Positions 44,745-52,842 of a DNA stretch of 64,000 nucleotides are shown here, in pieces. The stretch lies in NCBI GenBank assembly GCA_903844735.1, contig CAIMUX010000079.1, positions 1 through 64,000 of the forward strand, given 5' to 3'. Position 1 is the first letter of the stretch, and every line of letters starts with the position of its first letter. Under the pieces are notes generated by a model that had not been told where the DNA came from, did not search any database, and saw nothing but the letters and a program-made list of their open reading frames with translations. Source of the DNA: Candidatus Eiseniibacteriota bacterium. Lineage in GTDB: Bacteria; Eisenbacteria; RBG-16-71-46; CAIMUX01. Both the position numbers and the translations under genes were made by a program.

Positions 44745-45538
44745 TGGGCAGGCTCGACGGAACGACGGCGAGAGTGCGCAGGAAGGTGCAGCGCGGTGCG
44801 AGGTTGCCACGCTTTGTACGCTCTCTGCTGGCCTTGGTCCTCGGGGTGCTGGTCGGGGCTTTCCTGTTTGACCGGATTCTGATGCCGCTGTTGGTCCGCC
44901 ACGGGGACGAGGTCAGGGTCCCGTCGGTCGGCGGGAGCGAGTTGGCGCAGGCGGAGAGCGCGCTGCGGACGGTCGGGCTTCGACCGCTGGTGGGGCCGGG
45001 TCGCCATCACACGGTAGTTCCGCGCGGGCAAGTGCTGGAGGTGTCGCCGCCACCCGGGCTTTCGGTGAAGCGCGGACGGCAGGTAATTCTCACGCCGAGC
45101 CTGGGGACCTTTCACCGCCCCGTGCCGGATCTGGTGGGTCAAAGCATGCGTCTGGCCAGGATGCGGCTCGGCGATGCCGGGCTCTCGGTGGGCCGGCTCA
45201 TGTACGCCGCCAACGAACTCGTGGGGGCGGACCTCGTGATGGCGATGGAGCCGGAAGGAGGTACGCCGGCGCCGGAAGACGGCGTGATCTCGCTTCTTGT
45301 GAGTCGTGCCCGCCCCTCGGTCCCCTTCTGGCTGCCGGATCTGCGCGGGCTCCCGGGCGCCGCGTCCGAGATTCTGCTCGAGCAGGGAGGGTTTTCCGTC
45401 ACGGTACAGACTGAGGATGGTGATGAGCCGGGGACGGTGGTGCGGCAGGACCCGCCGCCGGGAGCGCCGCTCTGGCCCGGCACGCGCGTGGTGCTGGGCG
45501 TGGCGCCGGGTTACGGCCGTGGCCGGGGTAGGGGCTGA
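44744..45538 (+). CDS. Membrane-anchored protein with three PASTA domains
   Basis: 264 residues from ATG 44744 (GTG 44741 possible). A basic cytoplasmic N-terminus and one helix (SLLALVLGVLVGAFLFDRIL) are followed by three PASTA repeats outside the membrane: VPSVGGSELAQAESALRTVGL, VPDLVGQSMRLARMRLGDAG, and LPDLRGLPGAASEILLEQGG. There is no kinase or penicillin-binding domain, so it is a stand-alone PASTA protein. It may bind peptidoglycan or muropeptides. In many genomes rsmB-PASTA(kinase)-rpe is the order; here the kinase part is missing. The C-terminus ends in a GRGRGRG tail. Confidence 0.88.
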   Translation: MGRLDGTTARVRRKVQRGARLPRFVRSLLALVLGVLVGAFLFDRILMPLLVRHGDEVRVPSVGGSELAQAESALRTVGLRPLVGPGRHHTVVPRGQVLEVSPPPGLSVKRGRQVILTPSLGTFHRPVPDLVGQSMRLARMRLGDAGLSVGRLMYAANELVGADLVMAMEPEGGTPAPEDGVISLLVSRARPSVPFWLPDLRGLPGAASEILLEQGGFSVTVQTEDGDEPGTVVRQDPPPGAPLWPGTRVVLGVAPGYGRGRGRG

Positions 45539-45543
45539 CCGGG

Positions 45544-46275
45544 ATGGATGCCGGGAATGATGCGAGGGTGGATGCTCGCGAGCGGCTCCGCCTTCTTGGC
45601 ACACGACCGCGCGTGCTCCCCTCCATCCTCTCCGCCGACTTTGCAGTGCTGGCAGCCTCGTTCCTGCCTCTGGAAGACGCCGGCGCAGAGGTTCTCCACC
45701 TCGATGTGATGGACGGACACTTCGTCGAGAACATCACCTTCGGCCCGCCGCTCGTGCGCTCCGTGCGCGCCGCCTCGCGGGCGTTTCTCGACGTGCATCT
45801 GATGATCACCGAGCCGTTGCGCTACATCGAGCCGTTCGCCACAGCCGGGGCCGATCTTTGCTGCGTGCACGCCGAGGTTCCGATCGAACCGGAGGCCTGT
45901 GCGGCGGAGGCTGCTCGCCTGGGGATCGCCCTGGGAGTGGCGGTCCGCCCATCCACGGAACTCGACCCGGTGATCGCACGCTGGGCACGACACGTGGCGC
46001 TTGTCCTCGTGATGAGCGTCGAGCCGGGGTTCGGTGGCCAGGGCTTCATTCCATCGGCGTTCGACCGCTTGCGGCGGACTCGGGAGATCTGTGATCGCCA
46101 GGGTAGTGCGCCTCTCATCGAGGTCGATGGCGGGATCGGAGCCGGGAACGCTGCCGAGATCGCGGCTGCCGGAGCGCAATGGCTGGTGGCCGGCAACGCC
46201 GTGTTCAAGGCGACGGATCCGGTCGCGGCGTGGCGGAAGATGAGCTTGAGCGCTGTGGCCGGTGCGGAGCGATGA
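45544..46275 (+). CDS. rpe: Ribulose-phosphate 3-epimerase
   Basis: 243 residues. TIM-barrel epimerase interconverting ribulose-5-P and xylulose-5-P. All active-site segments are intact: PSILSADFAVL, HLDVMDGHFVENITFGPPLV, FLDVHLMI, VLVMSVEPGFGGQGF (catalytic-loop Met/Ser) and IEVDGGIG with the catalytic Asp. The N-terminal 20 residues are a non-conserved extension. It ends the housekeeping block. The 220 bases to the next gene hold nothing I recognise. Confidence 0.95.
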   Translation: MDAGNDARVDARERLRLLGTRPRVLPSILSADFAVLAASFLPLEDAGAEVLHLDVMDGHFVENITFGPPLVRSVRAASRAFLDVHLMITEPLRYIEPFATAGADLCCVHAEVPIEPEACAAEAARLGIALGVAVRPSTELDPVIARWARHVALVLVMSVEPGFGGQGFIPSAFDRLRRTREICDRQGSAPLIEVDGGIGAGNAAEIAAAGAQWLVAGNAVFKATDPVAAWRKMSLSAVAGAER

Positions 46276-46495
46276 TTCGCACTCCCCACATCCTGGGGGC
46301 TTCTGAGGACGATCCGGCTCGGCGCACACCCCCGGATCATCTCGGAGACATGAGCCGCGGAGTGACGATGCCGAATATGGCGCGGCAGTTCGGCGTATGG
46401 CCGCCCGCCGATTTTCTGCTTCCGCTCAACCGCATGACCCACGCCGCCGCACCGACCGGAGGCGGTCAACAGACCTTGGCCGGCGGAGGAGCAAC

Positions 46496-47614
46496 ATGAC
46501 CCGTCGTCTCTATCTATCCCCCCCGCACGTGGGCGAGGACGAGCGCCGGCTTATCCTCGACGCGTTCGACTCGAACTGGATCGCCCCCCTGGGACCACAG
46601 GTCGATGCCTTTGAACAGGAGATGTGCGATCGTCTCGGCTGTGGTCACGCCGTAGCCTTGAGTAGCGGGACCGCGGCCCTGCATCTGGCCCTGCTGATAC
46701 TGGGGGTGAAGCCACGGGACAAGGTTTTAGTCTCCACTCTCACATTTTCCGCCACCGCCAACGCGGTGACCTACTGCGACGCCGTGCCCGTTTTCGTCGA
46801 CTGTCATCCCGACTCCTGGTGCATCGACCCGTCTCTGGTGGCGGAGGAATTGGAGCGCGCGGCCAGGGCCGGAGAGTCGTACGCCGCGGTCGTCACCGTC
46901 GACCTATACGGCCAGTGCGCCGATTACGACCGGATTCGCGAAGTGTGCTCCCGACACGGCGTGCCCCTGGTGCAGGACGCGGCCGAAGCACTCGGGGCGA
47001 ATTACCGGGGCATCCCGGCCGGCCGGCAGGGGGACTTGAGCATTCTCTCCTTCAACGGAAACAAGATCATCACCACCTCCGGCGGCGGCATGCTGCTGAC
47101 CGATCGAAAGGATCGGGCTGATCAGGCCCGGTTTCTGGCCACCCAGGCCCGCGATCCGGCGCCTCACTACCAGCACTCGCACATCGGCTACAACTATCGG
47201 ATGTCGAATCTCCTGGCCGCCCTGGGACGAGGACAGCTCTTGCACCTCGCCGAGAAGGTCGAAGCGCGCCGGCGAAATTACCGCACCTATGAAGCGGCCC
47301 TGGGCAAGCATCCAGGCATTCACTTCATGCCCGAGGCACCCTACGGCAGATCCACCCGCTGGCTGACCTGCCTGACCATCGACCCAGCGGCCTTTGGAGC
47401 CACGCGGGAGGAGATCCGGCTCACCCTGGAGGCCGAGAACATCGAGTCCCGGCCGGTGTGGAAGCCGATGCACCTGCAGCCGGTCTTCGCGGACTGCCGC
47501 TATGTCGGCCGCGGTATCTCGGACGCCATCTTCGCTGACGGTCTGTGTCTTCCGAGCGGTTCGGGCATGACGGACGGCGACCTTGCCCGGGTTGTCGGGC
47601 TGATCTTGGGATAA
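46496..47614 (+). CDS. DegT/DnrJ/EryC1/StrS-family sugar aminotransferase (PglE/LegC-like)
   Basis: 372 residues from ATG 46496 with CGGAGGA upstream. PLP-dependent transfer of an amino group to a keto-sugar nucleotide. It starts RLYLSPPHVGEDERRLILDAF, then SNWIAPLGP, SSGTAALHLALL (phosphate cup), LVQDAAEALGANYRG, and SFNGNKIITTSGGGML with Lys 190 as the Schiff-base residue. LYGQCADY and SRPVWKPMH are typical of the UDP-4-amino-sugar branch such as PglE. It opens the polysaccharide locus and faces the acyl carrier protein gene, sharing a terminator hairpin. The matching 4,6-dehydratase is not in the window. Confidence 0.9.
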   Translation: MTRRLYLSPPHVGEDERRLILDAFDSNWIAPLGPQVDAFEQEMCDRLGCGHAVALSSGTAALHLALLILGVKPRDKVLVSTLTFSATANAVTYCDAVPVFVDCHPDSWCIDPSLVAEELERAARAGESYAAVVTVDLYGQCADYDRIREVCSRHGVPLVQDAAEALGANYRGIPAGRQGDLSILSFNGNKIITTSGGGMLLTDRKDRADQARFLATQARDPAPHYQHSHIGYNYRMSNLLAALGRGQLLHLAEKVEARRRNYRTYEAALGKHPGIHFMPEAPYGRSTRWLTCLTIDPAAFGATREEIRLTLEAENIESRPVWKPMHLQPVFADCRYVGRGISDAIFADGLCLPSGSGMTDGDLARVVGLILG

Positions 47615-47633
47615 GCGCGGCTAACCGCGCTTA
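47612..47633. terminator. Bidirectional hairpin spanning both stop codons of convergent genes
   Basis: TAAGCGCGG (47612-47620) and CCGCGCTTA (47625-47633) form a perfect 9-bp stem with a CTAA loop. The TAA of the aminotransferase is the first arm's start, and the TAG of the acyl carrier protein gene (complement of 47621-47623) lies in the loop. No T-run follows on either side. Confidence 0.7.
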
Positions 47634-47860
47634 CTCTCGACGAGGCGGGCGACGTCGGCGAAGGTCTCGAAGTTCTCCGGAAGGACGTCGGCGTCCCCGA
47701 TTCGAATCGAGAAGCTTCGCTCCAGAAAGGCGATGAAGTCCATCATCGCGATCGAGTCGAGCGTCTTGTAGACGGGCAGGGCGGAGACATCGGATGCCTG
47801 CGCGGTCCGCGGTGCGTGACCGCGGACGTAGTCGACGATGATCTCGAGGGTTCTTTCCAT
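47621..47860 (-). CDS. Acyl carrier protein
   Basis: 79 residues, the usual size. The phosphopantetheine site is LDSIAMMDFIAFLE with Ser 36. The four-helix pattern is intact and the C-terminus is FADVARLVESKRG. It differs from a fatty-acid AcpP (no DSLDxVE motif), consistent with a dedicated carrier. It is the last gene of a minus-strand operon, two bases after an AMP-dependent acyl ligase, whose product would most likely load it. A phosphopantetheinyl transferase is not in the window. Confidence 0.88.
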   Translation of the reverse strand: MERTLEIIVDYVRGHAPRTAQASDVSALPVYKTLDSIAMMDFIAFLERSFSIRIGDADVLPENFETFADVARLVESKRG

Positions 47861-47862
47861 TC

Positions 47863-49347
47863 CTAGGATTCCTTGAGCTTCGCTCTGTCGAGCTTGCCGT
47901 AGAGAGTCCGAGGCAGGGCATCCACGACCCGGACCTCGCGTGGGACCTTGTAACCCGAGACCATCAGCCGGCAGTGCTGGAGCATCGTCTCCGGGTCGAC
48001 GGCAGCACCCGGCTCCACCACCACCTGTGCCCGGACCGATTCGCCCGTCACCGGATCGGGGACGCCGTAGACCCCTGCCTCCGCCACGCCCCGAACCTCA
48101 AGAAGCACGCGCTCGACATCCTCCGGCGAGACCTTCTCGTTGCCGACGTTGATCACGTTGCTCGCGCGGCCGGTCAGGACGAGGCTGCCCGCTTCATCGA
48201 GAAATCCCAGGTCGCCGGTGTGCAGCCAACCGTTCCGCAGCTTCGCGGCCGTTGCCTCCGGATCGCGCCAGTAGCCTCGCATCATGCTCGTGCCGCTCAC
48301 GACCACTTCCCCCACCTCGCGGGCCGCCAAGGGCCGGTCGTCGTCGGAGCGGATTTCCACGCGGGTGTCCCGGACCGGTATCCCGACCGGATAGAAGCGG
48401 GCGGGATCATCGCTTCCCCGATCCTCCACCCAGTGATAGCTGATCCGCGGGGAATTCTCGGAGGCGCCGTACATATTGACAATCCGTGTGTTCGGAAAGC
48501 GCTCGCCGAGCCGCCTGACCAAACGTCTGTCGAGGAACTGCCCGCCGGACATGACATAGCGCACGCTGCGAAGATCCCATTCCGGGGGAATATCCAAACC
48601 CAGGACAATTCGCAGAGACGTGGGGTTCGCCGCCAGCCCCGTCAGTCGATGAATCGAGCAGGCCTGCGGAACGACCATGGGAAGACGCAGGTACGACGGG
48701 ACGGGGAAGATTCCCGCCCCCGCCAGGGCGTGCGTCAGGAACTGGGATACGGCATACGCATAGCATGTCGGTGTGAATACCGCGGTGGAATCGGACTTGG
48801 ACAGTTCCAGATAGGCCGCCACGGCCCGGACGTTCGCCGAGATCGCGGACTCGGACAGGACGACACCCTTCGGGGCTCCGGTCGTGCCGCTGGTGTAGAT
48901 GATGATCGCGTCGTCCGGATCGGAGGCGACCGGGACCGGCGAGTACCGAAAGCTGTAGAGACGGCCATCCGCCTCTTCACACGCCACGACAGCCTCGGCC
49001 GTCTCGCCGACGGCCGGTTCGGCTCCCGTGAGCATCCACGTGGGCTGGGCTTGAAGAAAGCACCGCCGTTGCTCAAAGGGCGTCCAGGAAGTGCCAAAGA
49101 GAACCGCGGTAGCGCCGGCCGCGCGGATGCCGAGCAAGCTCACCAGATAGCCGATCCCGGGATCGAGGGCGAGTCCGATGCGCACACCCGGGCCCGCCCC
49201 CGCGTCGGAAAGTCTCCGGACGAGCCGATCCACCCTCCGGCGCAGCTCGCCGTAGCTAGTCGGATCCCTTCCCAGGATCGCGGGCCGTTCTCCGTCGTCC
49301 GTCCGACCGAGGATCTCCTGATAGATGCTCACGACGGAGACGCTCAT
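47863..49347 (-). CDS. AMP-dependent acyl ligase (acyl-ACP/acyl-CoA synthetase)
   Basis: 494 residues from ATG 49347. ANL-superfamily motifs: P-loop IIYTSGTTGAPKGVVLSE, MYGASENSPRISY, hinge region HTGDLGFLDEAGSLVLTGR, and the catalytic Lys in RTLYGKLDRAKL. It forms an acyl-adenylate and passes the acyl group to a thiol, probably the adjacent ACP Ser-pantetheine (genes two bases apart). The acyl specificity is unknown; the upstream citramalate-synthase-like gene suggests a hydroxy-acid. The start overlaps the acetyltransferase stop (ATGA). A longer open frame upstream is an overlap artefact. Confidence 0.88.
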   Translation of the reverse strand: MSVSVVSIYQEILGRTDDGERPAILGRDPTSYGELRRRVDRLVRRLSDAGAGPGVRIGLALDPGIGYLVSLLGIRAAGATAVLFGTSWTPFEQRRCFLQAQPTWMLTGAEPAVGETAEAVVACEEADGRLYSFRYSPVPVASDPDDAIIIYTSGTTGAPKGVVLSESAISANVRAVAAYLELSKSDSTAVFTPTCYAYAVSQFLTHALAGAGIFPVPSYLRLPMVVPQACSIHRLTGLAANPTSLRIVLGLDIPPEWDLRSVRYVMSGGQFLDRRLVRRLGERFPNTRIVNMYGASENSPRISYHWVEDRGSDDPARFYPVGIPVRDTRVEIRSDDDRPLAAREVGEVVVSGTSMMRGYWRDPEATAAKLRNGWLHTGDLGFLDEAGSLVLTGRASNVINVGNEKVSPEDVERVLLEVRGVAEAGVYGVPDPVTGESVRAQVVVEPGAAVDPETMLQHCRLMVSGYKVPREVRVVDALPRTLYGKLDRAKLKES

Positions 49348-50015
49348 GGGAAGCGCACCTCCACAGGGTCCTGGTACCGGATCACCCGTCCAGGGTTTCC
49401 GATGACGAAGGCGTTGTCCGGAATGTCCCGCAACACCACCGTTCCCGCGGCGAGTTGCACATTCCGTCCGATCCGGACACCTCCCGAGCGGATCACGCAC
49501 CCCACGCCGCACGCGAAGTCCTCCCCGATCGTCGAAGTCGAGCCGATGATCGAACCGCCACCGACCACGCAATTACGCCCGATCGTCACGTCGTGAAGGA
49601 TCTTCACGCCGCTGCCGATGAAGGCATACGGCGCTATCGTTACCTTGTTCAGGACAATCGTCCCGAAGGAGATCAGGCAGCCATCCCCGATCACGAGATC
49701 CGAGGCAGTGACGACGGACGGCTCGATCGCCGTGATCGCCTCCAGCCCGCTCTTCTCGAGAAGTGTGAACATTCCGAGCCGCAGGCCCAGATCGCCCAAG
49801 ACCGGGATCCCGCCCACGACTCCCCGCTCCTTCAGTCGCGGCAGGAGATCGAGTCCCCCAAGGACTGGGATATCGTAGTAGGTCTCCCCCTGCTTCGCCG
49901 GATCGTCGTCGAGATAACCGACACAATCGAAGGCGGGCAGTCGGCGGAGGATTTCGCCGAGCAACCGGGCCGACTGCCCGGCACAGAGGATGACGATCTT
50001 CTTGCGGCCGGTCAT
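49344..50015 (-). CDS. Left-handed beta-helix acyltransferase, PglD/NeuD family
   Basis: 223 residues. The N-terminal Rossmann-like nucleotide-sugar domain (KIVILCAGQSARLLGEILRR, GYLDDDP) and the C-terminal hexapeptide-repeat helix (VTIAPYAFIGSGVKILHDVTIG, GRNCVVGGGSIIGSTSTIG, ending DIPDNAFVIGNPGRVIR) are those of the PglD/NeuD sialic-acid/bacillosamine acetyltransferases. His in ILHD is a candidate catalytic base. It would N- or O-acylate an amino sugar, plausibly the product of the DegT aminotransferase, using acetyl-CoA or an unusual acyl thioester. Overlaps neighbours by four bases on both sides. Confidence 0.85.
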   Translation of the reverse strand: MTGRKKIVILCAGQSARLLGEILRRLPAFDCVGYLDDDPAKQGETYYDIPVLGGLDLLPRLKERGVVGGIPVLGDLGLRLGMFTLLEKSGLEAITAIEPSVVTASDLVIGDGCLISFGTIVLNKVTIAPYAFIGSGVKILHDVTIGRNCVVGGGSIIGSTSTIGEDFACGVGCVIRSGGVRIGRNVQLAAGTVVLRDIPDNAFVIGNPGRVIRYQDPVEVRFP

Positions 50016-51661
50016 CGGATCGAGGATCCCTCCTTGTTATCCGCACGGGCCATCACCTCATCGAGCGTTCCCTCGCGGAAGAGGATCGCGTATTCCATCC
50101 CTTCGATCAGGCACTGCCAGATCGCTCGGTCGAGATCGGTCGAGACGGCCACGGTCCCCCACCGATGCTCACCCTCCTGGAATTGTAGAGTGACGCGCAC
50201 CCGCTTGCCCTTCTCGTTGCGTGAGTGGACGAAGTAGGCGTGAAAATCCGCGATCGCGATCGAACCGATCCACGGGTAGTCAGTCGCCAGTGCATCTGTC
50301 AGAGCGCGGAAATGGGTCTCAACGGGACCACGGACCTCCGCGACCCCTTGACGCGTCTGTTCTCCGATCGCGATCTCGACGGTGGCGCGCGTCTCGCCGC
50401 CGTTGTCGGGCTTGCCTTTGCTTATGGTCTCGCAACGGCGGATCGTAAACGGCGCGCGGTAGATCCCGAGGTGCCGGCGGACAATCAGCTCGAAGCTCGC
50501 CTCGGCACTCTCGAAGACGTACCCCTCGTTCTCCAGATCCATCACCCGATCGAGAATCCGCCTGAGCAGAGCCTTGTCCGAACTGAGTTGCCCGATCATC
50601 TTCGCCAGCTTGTCCTGGACGTTGCTCGTGCCCGACAGCTCGCTGATCAGCATGTGGCGATTGTTTCCGACACTCTCGGGAGGTACGTGCTCATACGTCG
50701 AGACGTTCTTCAGAACCGCGTGAACATGCATCCCACCCTTGTGCGTGAAGGCGGCGGGACCGACGTACGGCTGGTGAACCAGGGGCGGCAGGTTGGCCAA
50801 CCCGTCGACGAAGCGGCTCACCAAGACCAGGCGTTTCAGGCTCTCGGGTCCCTGGAGCACGTCGTAGCCGAGCTTCAGCGAGAGATTGGCGACCACCGGG
50901 ATCAGGTCGACATTCCCGCAACGCTCGCCGACCCCGTTGATCGTCCCCTGAACCTGCACGGCGCCGTGCCGGACCGCCATGAGCGCGTTGGCAACCGCCA
51001 CGCCGGAATCGTTGTGAAGATGAACACCGATACGCGCCTCGGGCATCGCCGCGCGGATCGCCGCGAAGATCTCGGCGATCTCATCAGGCATCGTCCCACC
51101 GTTCGTGTCGCACAGGCAGAGGAGTCGCGCGCCGTTCGTCGCCGCGGCCTGGAGGGTAGCCAGCGCGTAGGCGGAATTGCGCTTGAAGCCGTCGAAAAAC
51201 TGCTCGGCATCGTAGATCACTTCACGCCGGTTCGCGGTGAGAAAGGCAACGCTCTCGCCGATCATCTTCAGGTTTTCTTCCAGGGAAACCTGAAGGACTT
51301 CGCGCACGTGGAAGTCGGAAGTCTTGCCGACGAGGGCGATCGCGGGGGCCTGCGACTCGACGAGGGCGACCATACCCGGATCCTCGGAAGCGAGAGTCCC
51401 CTTGCGGCGCGTCATCCCGAACGCGGCGAGCTTCGCGTGGCGGAGGGGCTGGACCCGCATCTCCCGAAAGAACGCGACGTCCTTCGGATTCGACAGCGGA
51501 TACCCCCCCTCGACGTAGTCGACGCCGAGGAGATCCAACTCACGGGCGATCGCAAGCTTGTCATCGAGAGACAGGTTGAAACCCAACCCCTGCGTGCCGT
51601 CCCGCAATGTTGTGTCGTAGATCTCGATGCGGCGTCCCGTAACCGGCGTTCCCTCCGACAT
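50012..51661 (-). CDS. cimA: Citramalate synthase-like enzyme (CimA/LeuA family)
   Basis: 549 residues from ATG 51661, with GGGAGGT upstream. The HMGL-like TIM barrel starts RIEIYDTTLRDGTQGLGFNL and includes HLHNDSGVAVANALMAV and GTINGVGERCGNVDLIPVVA, the form typical of CimA. The C-terminal LeuA-type regulatory domain (about 400-540) contains GPVETHFRALTDAL and HRWGTVAVSTDLDRAIWQ. It would condense acetyl-CoA with pyruvate to (R)-citramalate, or use a related 2-oxo acid. No leuCDB follows; instead it is first in an operon with an acyltransferase, acyl ligase and ACP inside a glycan locus. Housekeeping isoleucine synthesis remains the alternative. Confidence 0.85.
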   Translation of the reverse strand: MSEGTPVTGRRIEIYDTTLRDGTQGLGFNLSLDDKLAIARELDLLGVDYVEGGYPLSNPKDVAFFREMRVQPLRHAKLAAFGMTRRKGTLASEDPGMVALVESQAPAIALVGKTSDFHVREVLQVSLEENLKMIGESVAFLTANRREVIYDAEQFFDGFKRNSAYALATLQAAATNGARLLCLCDTNGGTMPDEIAEIFAAIRAAMPEARIGVHLHNDSGVAVANALMAVRHGAVQVQGTINGVGERCGNVDLIPVVANLSLKLGYDVLQGPESLKRLVLVSRFVDGLANLPPLVHQPYVGPAAFTHKGGMHVHAVLKNVSTYEHVPPESVGNNRHMLISELSGTSNVQDKLAKMIGQLSSDKALLRRILDRVMDLENEGYVFESAEASFELIVRRHLGIYRAPFTIRRCETISKGKPDNGGETRATVEIAIGEQTRQGVAEVRGPVETHFRALTDALATDYPWIGSIAIADFHAYFVHSRNEKGKRVRVTLQFQEGEHRWGTVAVSTDLDRAIWQCLIEGMEYAILFREGTLDEVMARADNKEGSSIR

Positions 51662-52149
51662 TTCTGACCTCCCTGGATCGGCTGCCCTATCAGAAATCGG
51701 CACGGACGCGGGCCGCCTGAAGCCATTGGTTCCCCGACCCGAACCGGTGAGGATAGCCGCCCCGGGGGGGCGGGACAACCGCACGTTGGCCTCCGGGGTT
51801 CGGTCCTTCCGCTGGCTCGGCCCCGGGACCGCTCGACGGCCCCGCGAAAAAGCGGCATGGCACGGACGAGCGACCCGAGGTCGCCCCGGAGTTGAAACGT
51901 ACTCAGCCGAGAAATTGCTCTGCGGAGAAGGTTTCCTTGCCGCAAACGACAAAGACAGGGCACTCTTGCGGCTGACAGCGTTGTCCGGCCATGCGGACCG
52001 GACCGGAGAGGGGACCGGGGTAGGAGACATCAGGGCTCCGCTGGATCTTTTCCGCCGTCGGCCCCCGACGGGAGGCTCGCTGCCGGCGTTCCCCACCGCT
52101 TCCCTGGCCCTCCCGGGCGCGGTCAGCGGAGAAACGGAGCCAGGGCTAC
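51662..52149. other. Divergent intergenic region (cimA-like operon / sugar transferase)
   Basis: 488 bases between divergent genes, so both operon promoters should lie here. An AT-richer patch at about 51890-51960 is the best place for one. No riboswitch, operator palindrome or coding sequence could be recognised. Confidence 0.4.
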
Positions 52150-52842
52150 ATGCCAGCTCGTCCAGGCCGGTCCGACTCAACCTATGCCCGATGGGGCAAG
52201 CGCGGGCTCGACCTGACCGCCGGCCTGGCAATCCTTCTCGTCTTCGGCCTTGGGATGCTCATCATCGCCCTGCTCATCCGGTTGGAAGACGGGGGACCCG
52301 TATTCTATCGCCAGGAACGCATCGGCCGGGACGGTCATGCGTTCCGCCTGACAAAGTTCCGATCGATGGTCTGCGGCGCGGAGCACCAGGGAGCGGGTAT
52401 CCGCGTCGAGAGAAACGACTCGCGCATCACCCGCATCGGACGGATTCTCCGCAAGCTGAGCTTGGACGAACTGGCACAGGTCTTCGATGTTCTGCGAGGC
52501 GATATGAGCCTGGTCGGACCCCGCCCTGGGCTGCGCTACCAGACTGAGCTCTATGATGCCGAACAGATGGGCCGGCTCGCCGTCCGGCCCGGGATCACGG
52601 GCTGGGCACAGATCAACGGTCGAAACTCCATCGCGTGGCCACAGCGTATCCGTCTCGATCTTGCCTACATCGACCAGCTGAGCCTCGGGATGGACATCCG
52701 GATCTTGGTTCGCACGATTCCGGCGATCCTGGCCGGATCGGATCAGATCGCGGATGCGGACTACTGGAAGCAGCGCCGCGCGCAGGTGGAAGCGCATACA
52801 CCGGAACCGTCCCCCTCGCAGGCTCCGGATGGCCACGCCTGA
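52150..52842 (+). CDS. Initiating phosphoglycosyltransferase (bacterial sugar transferase, PglC/WcaJ-like)
   Basis: 230 residues. Small monotopic type: a re-entrant N-terminal helix ([19 protein letters not shown]), then [22 protein letters not shown], the catalytic Asp-Glu dyad in [19 protein letters not shown], and [14 protein letters not shown]. It transfers a sugar phosphate from UDP-sugar to undecaprenyl phosphate and so starts repeat-unit assembly. The lack of the extra N-terminal membrane domain makes it PglC-like. Next to a PglE-like and a PglD-like gene, its substrate may be a UDP-amino sugar. Overlaps the next gene by 14 bases. Confidence 0.92.
   Translation: MPARPGRSDSTYARWGKRGLDLTAGLAILLVFGLGMLIIALLIRLEDGGPVFYRQERIGRDGHAFRLTKFRSMVCGAEHQGAGIRVERNDSRITRIGRILRKLSLDELAQVFDVLRGDMSLVGPRPGLRYQTELYDAEQMGRLAVRPGITGWAQINGRNSIAWPQRIRLDLAYIDQLSLGMDIRILVRTIPAILAGSDQIADADYWKQRRAQVEAHTPEPSPSQAPDGHA

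Noticed and set aside
47974-51667. Plus-strand frames 47974-49596 (540 codons) and 50225-51667 (480 codons)
   Set aside because: Antisense of the acyl ligase and citramalate synthase-like genes; composition and lack of motifs show they are shadows.
51662-52231. N-terminal extension of the citramalate synthase-like gene to 52231
   Set aside because: The frame is open, but ATG 51661 has a strong ribosome-binding site and starts exactly at the family N-terminus; the extension would overlap the divergent sugar transferase.
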